Program-made: the position numbers and the translations under genes
The notes under the pieces: generated by a model
Told to the model about the DNA's origin: nothing
The model's input: only the letters and a program-made list of their open reading frames with translations
Database searches by the model: none
Assembly (NCBI RefSeq): GCF_011045195.1
Contig: NZ_CP049199.1
Span: 5,005,501-5,069,500, forward strand
Length of the DNA stretch: 64,000 nt
Direction: 5' to 3'
Source: Caulobacter soli
Lineage (GTDB): Bacteria; Pseudomonadota; Alphaproteobacteria; Caulobacterales; Caulobacteraceae
Part shown: positions 1 to 10,055 of the stretch, piece after piece
Position numbering within the stretch: the first letter of the stretch is position 1
How the letters are laid out: every line of letters begins with the position of its first letter

Positions 1-1
1 G

Positions 2-88
2 GTGATGGGCGTCAGCGCCGTGGCGGCCATGACGGCCGGGATCGTCGGGGCGGTGATGATCGAGGGAAAGCCCAGCTTAAAAGCCTAA
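2..88 (+). CDS. C-terminal end of a membrane protein (partial)
   Basis: The window opens inside an open frame that ends at TAA 86-88. The visible 28 residues are hydrophobic and small-residue rich (GVSAVAAMTAGIVGAV), followed by a short polar tail (EGKPSLKA). That is typical of a last transmembrane helix of a transporter or other inner-membrane protein. The family cannot be named from this fragment. A long palindromic repeat follows directly. Confidence 0.5.
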   Translation: MMGVSAVAAMTAGIVGAVMIEGKPSLKA

Positions 89-97
89 CCCCAAATA

Positions 98-228
98 TTC
101 CGCTCATCCCGGCGAAGGCCGGGACCCAGATCCCAAAGCGGTGTGGCGGATCGGATGAGCTCAGAGCTTTTGGCGTCAGCCCCCGCGCCATTCCATCTGG
201 GTCCCGGCCTTCGCCGGGATGAGCGGAT
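98..228. repeat. Long inverted repeat between genes
   Basis: Two arms of about 32 bases (100-131 and 195-226) are exact reverse complements. They contain CCCGGCGAAGGCCGGGACCC, itself a small hairpin. A 63-base spacer lies between them. The element sits between the end of the partial membrane-protein gene and the end of the convergent outer-membrane gene, so it could form a bidirectional terminator-like cruciform. It looks like a dispersed intergenic palindrome rather than a gene. Confidence 0.75.
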
Positions 229-238
229 TTTATGAACC

Positions 239-1045
239 CTAGAACCGCTTGGCCACGCCCACCGCCAACTCCAGGTCCGGCGTGTCGCGGTTCAGGCCGA
301 CATAGGCCGAGGCGTCCAGTTGCAGGTCCTTGACCGAGGCCGGCGTCCAGGCCGCCGTCAGGTCGAAACTGGCCGAGGTGACATGGCCCGAGGGATCCTC
401 GTCGCGGTCGGCCCAAAGTTCGACGCCCAACGCCACGGGACCGAACGAACGCCCCACCCCGACCGCGCCGCCGAAGCCGGCGTGGCGACCCGAACCGTCG
501 GCGTCCGGACGCAGGTCCAGTTCAGGTGACAAGGCCAGCGACCAGTCGGCGTTCAGGGGCAGCGAGACCGGAACGATCACCCCGCCCTGCCAGGCGTCGC
601 CGCCGATCCCCTCGGCCCCGACCGGGGCGGTGACGAACGGCTGCAAGGCGATCGAGACGCCGTCGCCGCCAGGATTCTTCAAAGACCAGCGCAGGGCCAG
701 GTTCACGTCGCCGACCCCGTCGACGACGGAGACCGCGCCCGAGGCCCGGTCCTTCTCGCGGACCCGTTCGTGCGCCGTCCAGCTGATCTGGCCCTCGACC
801 GTCGAGACCAGGCCCAGCCGCAGTTCGACCGCTCCGAAGGCGAGATCGTCGGTCGAAGTTCCGCCGCCCCGGCTCCAAGACCCGTCGGTCACGCCCAGCT
901 CGGCCTGGAAGCGTCCCGCGTCGAGCACGCAGGGCGGCGAGCCCTTGCCCGGGCGGTCGGCGCAGAAGTCGCGGCCCGCGTCCTGGGCATTGGCGCTGGT
1001 CGCCAGCAAGGCGGCCAGGCCGGTGATCATCAGAAACGCGCGCAT
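239..1045 (-). CDS. Outer-membrane beta-barrel protein, transporter/MetA-like family
   Basis: The 268-residue product starts at MRAFLMITGLAALL, giving a Sec signal peptide that ends near ANAQDAG. In-frame codons upstream would put a charged stretch before the signal, so the start at 1045 is preferred. The mature part alternates short amphipathic strands (VELRLGLVSTVEGQISW, VNLALRWSLK) and ends in KRF, the terminal Phe typical of BAM-inserted barrels. The pattern resembles the MetA-pathway phenol-degradation family of putative outer-membrane channels. The substrate cannot be inferred. It is convergent with the gene to its left and lies in the same direction as the serine hydrolase gene. Confidence 0.7.
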   Translation of the reverse strand: MRAFLMITGLAALLATSANAQDAGRDFCADRPGKGSPPCVLDAGRFQAELGVTDGSWSRGGGTSTDDLAFGAVELRLGLVSTVEGQISWTAHERVREKDRASGAVSVVDGVGDVNLALRWSLKNPGGDGVSIALQPFVTAPVGAEGIGGDAWQGGVIVPVSLPLNADWSLALSPELDLRPDADGSGRHAGFGGAVGVGRSFGPVALGVELWADRDEDPSGHVTSASFDLTAAWTPASVKDLQLDASAYVGLNRDTPDLELAVGVAKRF

Positions 1046-1129
1046 CCCGCAGTCATCCCTCGCGCTCCCTCTGGAGCTTTGACGCGCAAGGAACACCGGC
1101 CGCGTGAAGAAAGCGTGGAACGCGACGCC

Positions 1130-2257
1130 TTACAGCGCCGAATAGGCCGCGTTGATCAGGCGCACGGCCCGCGGGTCGCCGATCAGCTCGGTCCCTTGCT
1201 TGTTCATCACATAGGCCCCCGACACGCCGCGCGACGGATCGGCGAAGGCGCACGAACCGCCCCAGCCGCTGTGGCCGAAAGCTTCCGGCGTCGGACCGTA
1301 GAAGAAGTTGGGCGTGTTGCGCATGAAGCCCGCGCCCCAGCTGATCACGAAGGGCAGGACCAGGTCCTGGCCGACGATCCGCTCCGCCGAGGCCTTGGCG
1401 ATCGTTTCGGGCGACAGCACCTGGACGCCGTCCAGCTCGCCGCCCGAGGCCAGGGCCCCCATCAGTCGGGCCAGGGCCGGAGCCGTCGCATGACCGTTGG
1501 CCGAGGGGATCTCGACCCGTCGCCACTCGGTCGTGCCGCGTCCGCCGGGCGCGGCCCACTTGGTCATGAAAGCGGCCTTCACCGCCTCGTTCATCGCCCC
1601 GAACTTCGGTAGGCCGGCGGGGCGCATCAGGTCGGCGCAACGAGCGTGCTCGCTGTCGGGCAGGCCGATCCAGAGATCCAGGCCCAGCGGCTCGGCCAGG
1701 TCTTCGCGCAAGGCGGTCCCCATGGTCCGGCCGTCGACGCGGCGGAAGATCTCGCCGGCCGTGAAACCGAAGGTCACCGGGTGGTAGCCGCTGGCCGAGC
1801 CGATCGGCCACAGCGGGGCCATGGCGGCCAGCTTGGCGGTCGTGGCCCGCCAGTCGAACCAGATGGCCGGATCGGTCTCGTCGGGGAAGCCCGACAGGCC
1901 GTCCTGGTGCGACATCACCTGGCCGACCGTGACGTCCTGCTTGCCGTTCTGGGCGAACTCCGGCCAGACCGACGCCACCGTCTGGTCGTAGGTCAGCTTG
2001 CCCTGGTCGACCAGGCGGGCGATCAGCAGGGCGGCCACGGCCTTGGTGGTCGAGAACAGCGGCGTCAGGGTGTCGGGCCCGAACGCGACCTCGTGCTTGC
2101 GATCGGCATAGCCGCCCATCAGGTCGACCACGATCTCGCCGTGGATCGCCAGACTGAAGCGCGCGCCCAGCTCGCCTCCATCCTGAAAATTGGCCGCGAA
2201 CGCGTCGCGGACGGCGGAGAAGCGGTCGGGGCAGAAGCCGGTGATGTCGACGGTCAT
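1130..2257 (-). CDS. Beta-lactamase-family serine hydrolase
   Basis: This 375-residue protein belongs to the class C beta-lactamase/EstB-like esterase fold. The active-site SxxK appears as STTK in PLFSTTKAVAALL, and a candidate Tyr motif is SGYHPVTFG. No signal peptide is visible with the chosen start (MTVDITGF, 2257), so a cytoplasmic esterase or peptidase is more likely than a true beta-lactamase. Longer in-frame starts reach into the divergent gene's control region and are disfavoured. It is divergent from the 2-hydroxyacid dehydrogenase gene with a 67 bp shared promoter region. The substrate is unknown. Confidence 0.85.
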   Translation of the reverse strand: MTVDITGFCPDRFSAVRDAFAANFQDGGELGARFSLAIHGEIVVDLMGGYADRKHEVAFGPDTLTPLFSTTKAVAALLIARLVDQGKLTYDQTVASVWPEFAQNGKQDVTVGQVMSHQDGLSGFPDETDPAIWFDWRATTAKLAAMAPLWPIGSASGYHPVTFGFTAGEIFRRVDGRTMGTALREDLAEPLGLDLWIGLPDSEHARCADLMRPAGLPKFGAMNEAVKAAFMTKWAAPGGRGTTEWRRVEIPSANGHATAPALARLMGALASGGELDGVQVLSPETIAKASAERIVGQDLVLPFVISWGAGFMRNTPNFFYGPTPEAFGHSGWGGSCAFADPSRGVSGAYVMNKQGTELIGDPRAVRLINAAYSAL

Positions 2258-2324
2258 GCGATTTCGTCTAGCCCAGGACGGCGGGGTTTGCCATCGGGTG
2301 GATGTCGTCCGCCGGAGCCCGCCC

Positions 2325-3242
2325 ATGACCATCGACCTTCTGGCGCTGCAGTCGTTCTCGGAAAGCCTGGAGACGGCGCTGGACGCCCGCTACATGGTCC
2401 ACCGCCTGCATCGCGCCGCCGATCCGCAAGGCCTATTGGCGGCCATCGGCCCGAAGGTGCGCGGGATCGTCACCGGCGGCGGAACGGGCGTGCCGGCTGA
2501 CCTCTGGGCCCAGCTGCCGGCGCTGGAGATCGTGGCGGTGAACGGCGTGGGGCTGGACGCCGTCGACCTGGACCAGGCCGCCGCGCGCGGCGTGGCGGTG
2601 ACCACGACGCCCGGCGTGCTGACCGACGACGTCGCTGATCTTGCCATCGGCCTGTGGCTGGCCCTGTCGCGCCGGATGATGATCAGCGACCGCTTCGTGC
2701 GCCAGGGCCGCTGGAAGCCGGGCGCGAACCCGCCCCTGGCCACTCGCGCCAGCGGCCGGCGGGTCGGGATCCTGGGGCTGGGCCAGATCGGCCGCGCCAT
2801 CGCCGCCCGCGCCGCGCCCTTCGCCGCCGGGATCGCCTATCACAGCCGCCGTCCGGTCGACGACGCGCCCTACGCCTACGCCGCCAGTCCCGTGGAGCTG
2901 GCGCGGGACGTCGAGGTGCTGTTCGTCGCCACGGCCGGCGGAAAAGACACGCAAGCCCTAGTCGACGCCGCCGTGCTGGAGGCGCTGGGACCGACAGGCT
3001 TGCTGATCAATGTCGCGCGGGGTTCGGTGGTCGACGAGGCGGCCCTGGTCGCGGCGCTGGAGGCCGGGACCATCGCCGGCGCCGGCCTGGATGTGTTCGA
3101 AGAAGAGCCCTACGTCCCGGCCGACCTGCTGAACCGCGACGACGTGGTGCTGCAGCCCCATCGCGGCAGCGCCACGGCCGAGGCCCGCGCGGCCATGGCC
3201 GACTTGGTTCTGGCCAACCTGGCGGCGCATTTCGAAGGTTAG
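2325..3242 (+). CDS. D-2-hydroxyacid dehydrogenase (NAD(P)-dependent)
   Basis: The 305-residue protein has the D-isomer 2-hydroxyacid dehydrogenase layout. The Rossmann motif is GILGLGQIGRAIA, the catalytic Arg is in NVARGSVVDE, the Glu in FEEEP and the His in LQPHRGS. It should oxidise or reduce a small 2-keto/2-hydroxy acid such as glyoxylate or hydroxypyruvate; the exact substrate is not readable. The ATG at 2325 is chosen because earlier in-frame starts overlap the divergent hydrolase. Its TAG stop shares bases with the TAA of the convergent pdxY gene (TTAG at 3239-3242), so the two frames overlap by 4 bp. Confidence 0.9.
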   Translation: MTIDLLALQSFSESLETALDARYMVHRLHRAADPQGLLAAIGPKVRGIVTGGGTGVPADLWAQLPALEIVAVNGVGLDAVDLDQAAARGVAVTTTPGVLTDDVADLAIGLWLALSRRMMISDRFVRQGRWKPGANPPLATRASGRRVGILGLGQIGRAIAARAAPFAAGIAYHSRRPVDDAPYAYAASPVELARDVEVLFVATAGGKDTQALVDAAVLEALGPTGLLINVARGSVVDEAALVAALEAGTIAGAGLDVFEEEPYVPADLLNRDDVVLQPHRGSATAEARAAMADLVLANLAAHFEG

Positions 3243-4096
3243 GCCAGGCGCTCGATCCGCACGGTCGGCGAGGTCTGCTTGATCCGCGCGGCCATGGCCA
3301 CGATCGGCAGTTCCGGCGCGTTCCAGATATTGGCCGCCGTCACCGTCTCGGCCACCCCGCCGACGGCGCGAGCCAGGCCGTACGAGATCGTCTGGCCTTC
3401 CAGGATCGAGGCGGCGTAGAGGGCGGTCAGCAGGTCGCCGGTGCCGCTGGGCGAGCGCTCGGCCTTGGCGTGGGCCGCCAGCCAGGCTTCCTTGCGGTCG
3501 ACATAGACCACGCCGATCTCGCTGCCTCTGTGCACGGACGACACCAGGGTCGGCTTGTTCAGCAGACGCCCCGCCCGCACGGCGGCCTGCGGATCGCGCG
3601 AGTCCGTGCCCGTCAGACGCTGCAACTCCCAGGCGTTGCAGGCCACCACGTCGGCGCGCGGGATCAGGTCGCTGGCGATCGCCTCGGCCACCTCGGCGGG
3701 CACGTAGAGGCCCTTGCCGGCGTCGCCCATGGTCGGGTCGATGATCACGGTCGGCTTGCGCGCCACGGCGCCGGCCACGGTCTCGCGTGGCGAAGCGCGC
3801 ACGGCGTCGATGGTGCGGGCGGCGGCGCGCACCTGGGCGGCGCTGGCGAAATAGCCGGTGATGACGACGTCGGTCTGGCCGAACAGGCCGTTGGCCTCGA
3901 TGCCGTCGAGCATGCCCTCGATCACCTCGATCGGGGCGGGCGCGCCGCCGGGCAGGCCCCAGCCGGGATGGCGGCCATACAGCACGGTCGGCACGATCAT
4001 CGAGTCGATGCGGAACTGCACGAGGGCGGCGGCCTGGGCCGACGCGCCGACCCGGCTGCCGGCGACATGGCTGGAAATGATCAAAGCGAGCGGCAT
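3239..4096 (-). CDS. pdxY: Pyridoxal kinase
   Basis: The 285-residue ribokinase-fold protein phosphorylates pyridoxal to PLP in the vitamin B6 salvage pathway. Diagnostic motifs are the N-terminal ISSHVAGSRVG, VIIDPTMGDAGKG and the anion-hole/catalytic GTGDLLTA. Length and order fit PdxY/PdxK enzymes. The start MPLALIISS at 4096 fits the family N-terminus; the longer frame adds an unrelated leader. PLP is the cofactor of the transaminase PseC encoded further right, but there is no operon link. The gene is monocistronic by position, convergent with the dehydrogenase. Confidence 0.92.
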   Translation of the reverse strand: MPLALIISSHVAGSRVGASAQAAALVQFRIDSMIVPTVLYGRHPGWGLPGGAPAPIEVIEGMLDGIEANGLFGQTDVVITGYFASAAQVRAAARTIDAVRASPRETVAGAVARKPTVIIDPTMGDAGKGLYVPAEVAEAIASDLIPRADVVACNAWELQRLTGTDSRDPQAAVRAGRLLNKPTLVSSVHRGSEIGVVYVDRKEAWLAAHAKAERSPSGTGDLLTALYAASILEGQTISYGLARAVGGVAETVTAANIWNAPELPIVAMAARIKQTSPTVRIERLA

Positions 4097-4270
4097 GACT
4101 AGCGGCTTAGCCGAGCAATGCGGACTTGAATAGGGCAAGCGCGACAGTGAATGGCGCAGGCGTCATCGAACAAGGTTATCGATTTGTCCGTGCATCCCAA
4201 ACCTTGCTCAACCGCACAAGGAAAAGGCCCGCGACGGCGTTGACTTGCGAAGCTTGGCCATGAACAGGCT

Positions 4271-5599
4271 ATGGCCATGTTGAGTTTCATTTCGGGCCGT
4301 TCCGTCCTGGCGCGCACGGTGCGTCGTTGCCGCCAATGCGGCTTCCGATCCGACGTCGCCGCGTCGTTCCGCCTCGAGCGCGGCGGGATGTTCGAACGTC
4401 CCGGCGCGATCTGTTTCGGATGCAAGCCCTACCCCGCCCGGCCCGATCACCTATACTGGCGCGGCTGGTTCAATCAGCTGTTCACCTCCGCCGTGATCGC
4501 CTGGTGGTGTGGTTTCGAGCGCGGCCTGACTTTCGGCGTGACGGTCTGGTTGACCCTGGTCATCGCGCGCCCACTGGCCATCCTAATCCATGAAGCCGGA
4601 CACGTCCTGGCCGCCAAGACGGTCGGCTTCGACGTGGTGGAGGCGCGTGTCGGCCGAGGGCCCGTCACCCTCGCGCGACGCGCATGGGGTGTCCGGTGGA
4701 CGGTCCATCGCTACGCGGCGCTGGGCGGGCTGACCCTGTTCGTCCCGCCCGAGGGCGCGAGCCGCTGGCGGCGGGCTGTGAGCTACCTCGGCGGCGCCCT
4801 GGCCAACCTAGCGGCGGCGAGCGTGGCGGCGGCGCTTTTTCCACCCCTGGACGAAGCCCTGTGGGGCTTGGCGGGAGCGGTCGCCGGCGGCTGGCTGCTC
4901 CTGAACCTGCTGATGGCGCTCAGCGCGTTGTGGCCGACCAAGGGCGGCGACCACCCTTCGGACGGCGCGCTGATCGTGGGACTGTTGCGTAAACGCGCCC
5001 CCGAGACCGACGAGCGGTTCCCCCTGCTGCGTCAAACCCAGCGCCTGACCCTGGCCGGACGCTTTTCAGAGGCCGCCGACATCTTCGAGGCCCAGTTGAA
5101 GACTTGGCCGAACGATCCCTACGTCCTGGGCATGGTCGTCCATTGCACCGCCCAGGCGCAAGGCGACCGCGCCGCCCTGGCCCGCTATCGCCTCCTGGCG
5201 GCCGAGGCGCCGGCTGGGCCGCCCCGGCCGTTCGACTGGCACGCGGCCATGACCGGCTGGATGGCCGGGAATATCGCCTGGTCGGCGATCAACGCCGGTC
5301 CCGACGCCGATCTCGATCTTGCCGAACGGCAGCTCCAGATCGCGTTGGCGCTGCAACCCGACGCGCCCGCCATCACAGGAACCCATGGCGCCTGGCTGGC
5401 CGCTCGAGGCCAGGCCGACATCGGCGAACGCCTGTTGACCCAGGCCCTACCCGAACTCGAGACGCCCGCCGACAAGGCCGCCTTCGCCCGGCGACTGGCC
5501 CAGGCCCGGCGCGCGCGAAACGACGCCGTTGGCGCGACCGAGGCCGAACGACTGGCCGACCACATCCTGGCTCGCGCGCACGAACGCCCCGCCGTCTAA
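4271..5599 (+). CDS. M50-like membrane metalloprotease with N-terminal zinc ribbon and C-terminal TPR-like region
   Basis: The 442-residue protein has three parts. Residues about 19-57 carry CRQC and CFGC pairs that look like a zinc ribbon. Residues about 65-240 are membrane-spanning and contain the site-2-protease motif HEAGH (H107, H111), plus a late DG near D231 (HPSDG) after NLLMALSALWP that can serve as the third ligand. Residues about 250-440 are helical, with TPR-like spacing. Similar M50 proteins cleave membrane regulators or serve as housekeeping proteases; the substrate is unknown. The ATG at 4277 has a better-spaced AGG than 4271, so the start is uncertain by two codons. A hairpin follows the stop. 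Confidence 0.75.
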   Translation: MAMLSFISGRSVLARTVRRCRQCGFRSDVAASFRLERGGMFERPGAICFGCKPYPARPDHLYWRGWFNQLFTSAVIAWWCGFERGLTFGVTVWLTLVIARPLAILIHEAGHVLAAKTVGFDVVEARVGRGPVTLARRAWGVRWTVHRYAALGGLTLFVPPEGASRWRRAVSYLGGALANLAAASVAAALFPPLDEALWGLAGAVAGGWLLLNLLMALSALWPTKGGDHPSDGALIVGLLRKRAPETDERFPLLRQTQRLTLAGRFSEAADIFEAQLKTWPNDPYVLGMVVHCTAQAQGDRAALARYRLLAAEAPAGPPRPFDWHAAMTGWMAGNIAWSAINAGPDADLDLAERQLQIALALQPDAPAITGTHGAWLAARGQADIGERLLTQALPELETPADKAAFARRLAQARRARNDAVGATEAERLADHILARAHERPAV

Positions 5600-5603
5600 G
5601 CAA

Positions 5604-5634
5604 AAGGCCCGCCGCGTTTCCGCGACGGGCCCTT
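5604..5634. terminator. Bidirectional hairpin between convergent genes
   Basis: The segment AAGGCCCGCCGCG, TTTC, then CGCGACGGGCCCTT forms a strong GC stem flanked by A-rich sequence on the left and T-containing sequence on the right. It lies 5 bp after the M50 gene stop and 23 bp after the ahcY stop, so it can end transcription from both sides. Confidence 0.7.
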
Positions 5635-5656
5635 CCGGCTTGGCGGAAAGCCAGGC

Positions 5657-7048
<1,392 letters not shown>

Positions 7049-7084
7049 GGTCGGCTCCTGCGGTCGGGGGATGGTCTTGCGCGG

Positions 7085-7113
7085 TCTATACCGCGCCCAG
7101 CCCGTTCTCGCAA
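7085..7113 (-). promoter_or_regulatory. Candidate sigma-70 promoter of ahcY
   Basis: Read on the minus strand, TTGCGA (7113-7108) and TATAGA (7090-7085) are separated by exactly 17 bases and lie about 37 bases before the ahcY GTG. The spacing and hexamers fit a housekeeping promoter. This is inferred from sequence only. Confidence 0.5.
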
Positions 7114-7118
7114 TTAAG

Positions 7119-7140
7119 GCATAAGGATTCCTTTATATGC
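7119..7140. promoter_or_regulatory. Candidate operator upstream of ahcY
   Basis: The AT-rich imperfect palindrome (minus strand core ATAAAGGAATCCTTAT) stands out in GC-rich surroundings, just upstream of the predicted ahcY -35 box. As I recall, ArsR-family SahR-type regulators of methionine-cycle genes bind ATAAAGATATCTTTAT-like sites, and 13 of 16 bases agree with that remembered consensus. The position upstream of -35 would fit either an activator or a partial repressor. Confidence 0.4.
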
Positions 7141-7182
7141 CCGGCTCGCCGAGGCGCTATTCGACCGCGCCCGCAACAGAGA

Positions 7183-8727
7183 TCACCAGAAGCGCTTGGC
7201 CTCGGCGAAGCTCACATAGGCGCCCTGGGCCTCGGCCAGCAGCTCGGCCTCGCGGTCGGACCCGCCCGCCGTCAGCCGGCCGGCGGCGAAGGCGGCCTCG
7301 GGATCGTCGCACGACAGCGCCACCTCGCGGGCCAGGGCCTCGCGAACAGCCAGGTCGTTGAGCGCGCCCAGGGCGTCCTGCAGATCCCGGGTCGCCTCGA
7401 CGAAGCCGGCCAGGCGCCTGGGATGGTCGGGGAACAGAGCGCCCAGGTCCTCGACGGCGTAGCGCAGCTTCTTGCCCCGGATGCGCAGCTCATGGCGCTC
7501 TTGGGGGCTCAGCGCCGCCAGGTCGCGACCGTCCTGGCGGATGCGGCGACGGCGCTTGTCCAGGGCCTTGGCGGCGAAGGCCGTGGCGGCCTTGTCGCGG
7601 CGTTTTTCCAGCCGCTTGTCGGTGGTCCAGGGACCGGCCTCCAGCCAGGCGGCCGCCTCGATGGCCAGGACGCGGAAGCGAGCGCTGTCGACGGCCGCGT
7701 CGGCCTTGGCGTAGGCGTCCGTCTGGGCGGCCAGCAGCGCCTTGCCGAACGCCGCCAGGGCGCGCGCTTCGTTCTGGGCCGCCTCATCGGGCTGCAAGTC
7801 GCTATCGGCGGCCTGGCTGGCTTCGGCCTGCTCCTCGGCGGCCGGCCGCCAGACGTCGGCGATGAACACGTCCAGGTTCCGGGCCGGTCCCAGTTCGTCG
7901 GCCAGCCATTTCAGCTCGGTCTTGACGTGGAGGGCGGCCGGATCGCCGGCCAGGGCCTTGAAGGTCGACAACAGGGCCCGGAACCGCCGCGCGGCCACGC
8001 GCAGCTTGTGCACCCGCTCGGGAGCCGGCCGAGCGCGCAGGGCCTCGGCGGCGGCGCAAAGGCGGCACAGCGCCGTTCGGCCCAGAGCCTGCAACACCTC
8101 GCCGGTCGTCGCCCCGGGATCCAGCGGCGCGTCGGGTCGCGGACCGTCCTGCTCGTCCAGCGCCAGGGCGTAGCCCCGCTCGGCCTTGCTGATCAGCGAC
8201 AGGCGCAGCGGCGCGTGGGCGGCCAGATCCCGGGCCAGGTCGAACAGCACGCGCGCCGCGCCGGTCTTGAGCTCCAGCTCCAATTCGCTGACCCCGGCCC
8301 GACGGTCATCGGCCAGCAGCTCGCCCTGGTCCAGGGCCGCTTCGATGGTCGCTCCATCGCGTTCGATCAGTCGGGTCACCCGTTTGACATTGGTGGCGAA
8401 CACCGGGGCCAGGGCGTCGCCGTTGATGACCTTGGCCGCCGGGGTCTGGGCCAGCAGATCGCGGTCGGGCTCGGGCCCCTCCACGGCGCTTTCCCACTCG
8501 CCGCGCGCGAAGACGCCGCCCGACGAGGCCGATTTCAAGGTCTGCTTGCGGCCGTTCTCGCCATCGCGGATGCGCAGGCCAAAGCCCGCCTTGCGCAGGG
8601 CATGGTCGACGGTGTCGAAATAGGTCGCGTCGAGCTGTCGAACCGCTTCCCGCCCCTCGAGCCGGGCCAGGATCACGTCCGAAGACTCCGGGGCGATCAG
8701 GAACTTCAGCTCGATTTCGTGATCCAT
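7183..8727 (-). CDS. CYTH-CHAD domain protein (inorganic triphosphatase-like)
   Basis: The 514-residue protein starts with the CYTH signature EIELKF (residues 4-9) followed by basic and acidic strands ([21 protein letters not shown]) that line the triphosphate tunnel. After residue about 225 comes a CHAD domain rich in conserved basic residues ([31 protein letters not shown]). CYTH enzymes hydrolyse inorganic triphosphate and CHAD domains bind polyphosphate. This pairing suggests a polyphosphate-associated triphosphatase. The start at MDHEIELKF (8727) places the motif at the usual N-terminus. It is divergent from bioB; a 17 bp palindrome (8739-8755) lies in the gap. Confidence 0.88.
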   Translation of the reverse strand: MDHEIELKFLIAPESSDVILARLEGREAVRQLDATYFDTVDHALRKAGFGLRIRDGENGRKQTLKSASSGGVFARGEWESAVEGPEPDRDLLAQTPAAKVINGDALAPVFATNVKRVTRLIERDGATIEAALDQGELLADDRRAGVSELELELKTGAARVLFDLARDLAAHAPLRLSLISKAERGYALALDEQDGPRPDAPLDPGATTGEVLQALGRTALCRLCAAAEALRARPAPERVHKLRVAARRFRALLSTFKALAGDPAALHVKTELKWLADELGPARNLDVFIADVWRPAAEEQAEASQAADSDLQPDEAAQNEARALAAFGKALLAAQTDAYAKADAAVDSARFRVLAIEAAAWLEAGPWTTDKRLEKRRDKAATAFAAKALDKRRRRIRQDGRDLAALSPQERHELRIRGKKLRYAVEDLGALFPDHPRRLAGFVEATRDLQDALGALNDLAVREALAREVALSCDDPEAAFAAGRLTAGGSDREAELLAEAQGAYVSFAEAKRFW

Positions 8728-8861
8728 GCGACCGTTATAACCGGACACGCCGGTTTTGGCTCCATCGGCTGTCGCGAGCGCGCGCACGCGACGACTGTTG
8801 TGTGCGGACGCACGCGGGACGTGCTTGCCAATCAAACTGGCGGAGTCCAAACCTGCGCGCC

Positions 8862-9881
8862 ATGAGCCAGATCAACGCCGCCCAACCCCGCTACGATTGG
8901 ACCCTGGACGAGGTCCAGGCCCTGTTCGACCAGCCGTTCATGGAACTGGTGTTCCAGGCCGCGACCGTGCACCGGGCCGGGTTCGACCCCAGCGAAGTGC
9001 AGCTGTCGCAGCTGCTGTCGGTCAAGACCGGCGGCTGCGCGGAGAACTGCGGCTATTGCAGCCAGTCGGCCCACTTCAAGACCGGCCTGAAGGCCGAGAA
9101 GCTGATGGACGCCGAGGTGGTGATCGCCAAGGCCCGCGAAGCCCGCGACGGCGGGGCCCAGCGCTTCTGCATGGGGGCGGCCTGGCGCGAGCTGAAGGAT
9201 CGCGACCTGCCCAAGCTGGCGGCGATGATCGGCGGGGTGAAGGCCCTGGGCCTGGAAACCTGCGCCACCCTGGGCATGCTGACGCCCGACCAGGCCAGGC
9301 AGCTCAAGGACGCCGGGCTCGACTACTACAACCACAACCTCGACACCGGTCCCGAGTACTACGGCGACGTGGTCACCACCCGCACCTATCAGGAACGGCT
9401 CGACACCCTGGCCTATGTGCGCGACGCGGGCATGAGCACCTGCTGCGGCGGCATCGTCGGCATGGGCGAGACCCGCCGCGACCGCGCCAGCCTGCTGCGT
9501 CAGCTGGCCACCCTGCCCAGCCACCCCGACAGCCTGCCGATCAACGGCCTGGTGCCGGTCAGCGGCACGCCCTTGGGCGACGCGATCCTGAAGGATGGCG
9601 AGAAGGCCATCGACTCGATCGAGTTCGTGCGCACCATCGCCGTGGCCCGCATCGTCTGTCCCAAGTCCATGGTCCGCCTGTCGGCCGGCCGCGACGAGAT
9701 GAGCCGCGAGCTGCAGGCCCTGTGTTTCCTGGCCGGCGCCAACTCGATCTTCGTCGGCGGCAAGCTGCTCACCACGCCTCTGCCGGGTCAGGACGAGGAC
9801 AGCGCCCTGTTCCAGGACCTGGACCTGCGGCCCATGGGCTTGGCCAAGGCCCTCGCGCCGGAAGCCGTGGCGGCGGAGTAG
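8862..9881 (+). CDS. bioB: Biotin synthase
   Basis: The 339-residue radical-SAM enzyme inserts sulphur into dethiobiotin as the last step of biotin synthesis. The SAM cluster motif is C59-x3-C63-x2-C66 in [13 protein letters not shown], and the second-cluster region includes YYNHNLDTG and [12 protein letters not shown]. The start MSQINAAQ at 8862 is chosen because the upstream extension is Arg/Ser-rich and non-conserved. No other bio genes are nearby, so it stands apart from a bioBFDA operon. A palindromic repeat begins 31 bases after the stop. Confidence 0.95.
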   Translation: MSQINAAQPRYDWTLDEVQALFDQPFMELVFQAATVHRAGFDPSEVQLSQLLSVKTGGCAENCGYCSQSAHFKTGLKAEKLMDAEVVIAKAREARDGGAQRFCMGAAWRELKDRDLPKLAAMIGGVKALGLETCATLGMLTPDQARQLKDAGLDYYNHNLDTGPEYYGDVVTTRTYQERLDTLAYVRDAGMSTCCGGIVGMGETRRDRASLLRQLATLPSHPDSLPINGLVPVSGTPLGDAILKDGEKAIDSIEFVRTIAVARIVCPKSMVRLSAGRDEMSRELQALCFLAGANSIFVGGKLLTTPLPGQDEDSALFQDLDLRPMGLAKALAPEAVAAE

Positions 9882-9912
9882 GGACAAAACCTTCGGCGCC
9901 TCGGCGGCGAAC

Positions 9913-10033
9913 ACTTGCCCCCTACGGGTCGCTTCGCGACCGTCTTCCCCCAGAGGGGGAAGAGGCTTCGAGCGCGCGTCCTCCGCCCCCTATGGGGGCG
10001 GACAGACGGCGGAGCCGTCAGGTGGGGGCAAGT
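9913..10033. repeat. Dispersed 121-bp palindromic repeat, copy 1
   Basis: The element begins ACTTGCCCCCTACGGGTCGC and ends GGTGGGGGCAAGT, so its ends are inverted repeats. It contains internal hairpins (CTTCCCCCAGAGGGGGAAG, CCGCCCCCTATGGGGGCGG). A near-identical copy lies at 45310-45428 in the same orientation, with a few substitutions. Both copies follow + strand genes and contain no reading frame of note. Confidence 0.85.
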
Positions 10034-10055
10034 CAGTGCGCCACAAAGAGGAGCC

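Noticed and set aside
7049..7182. SAH or SAM riboswitch before ahcY
   Set aside because: I could not build the expected pseudoknot or conserved core. A promoter and an operator-like palindrome explain the region better.
9913..10033. CRISPR or insertion-sequence end
   Set aside because: Only palindromic hairpins without repeat-spacer periodicity, transposase or target duplications.
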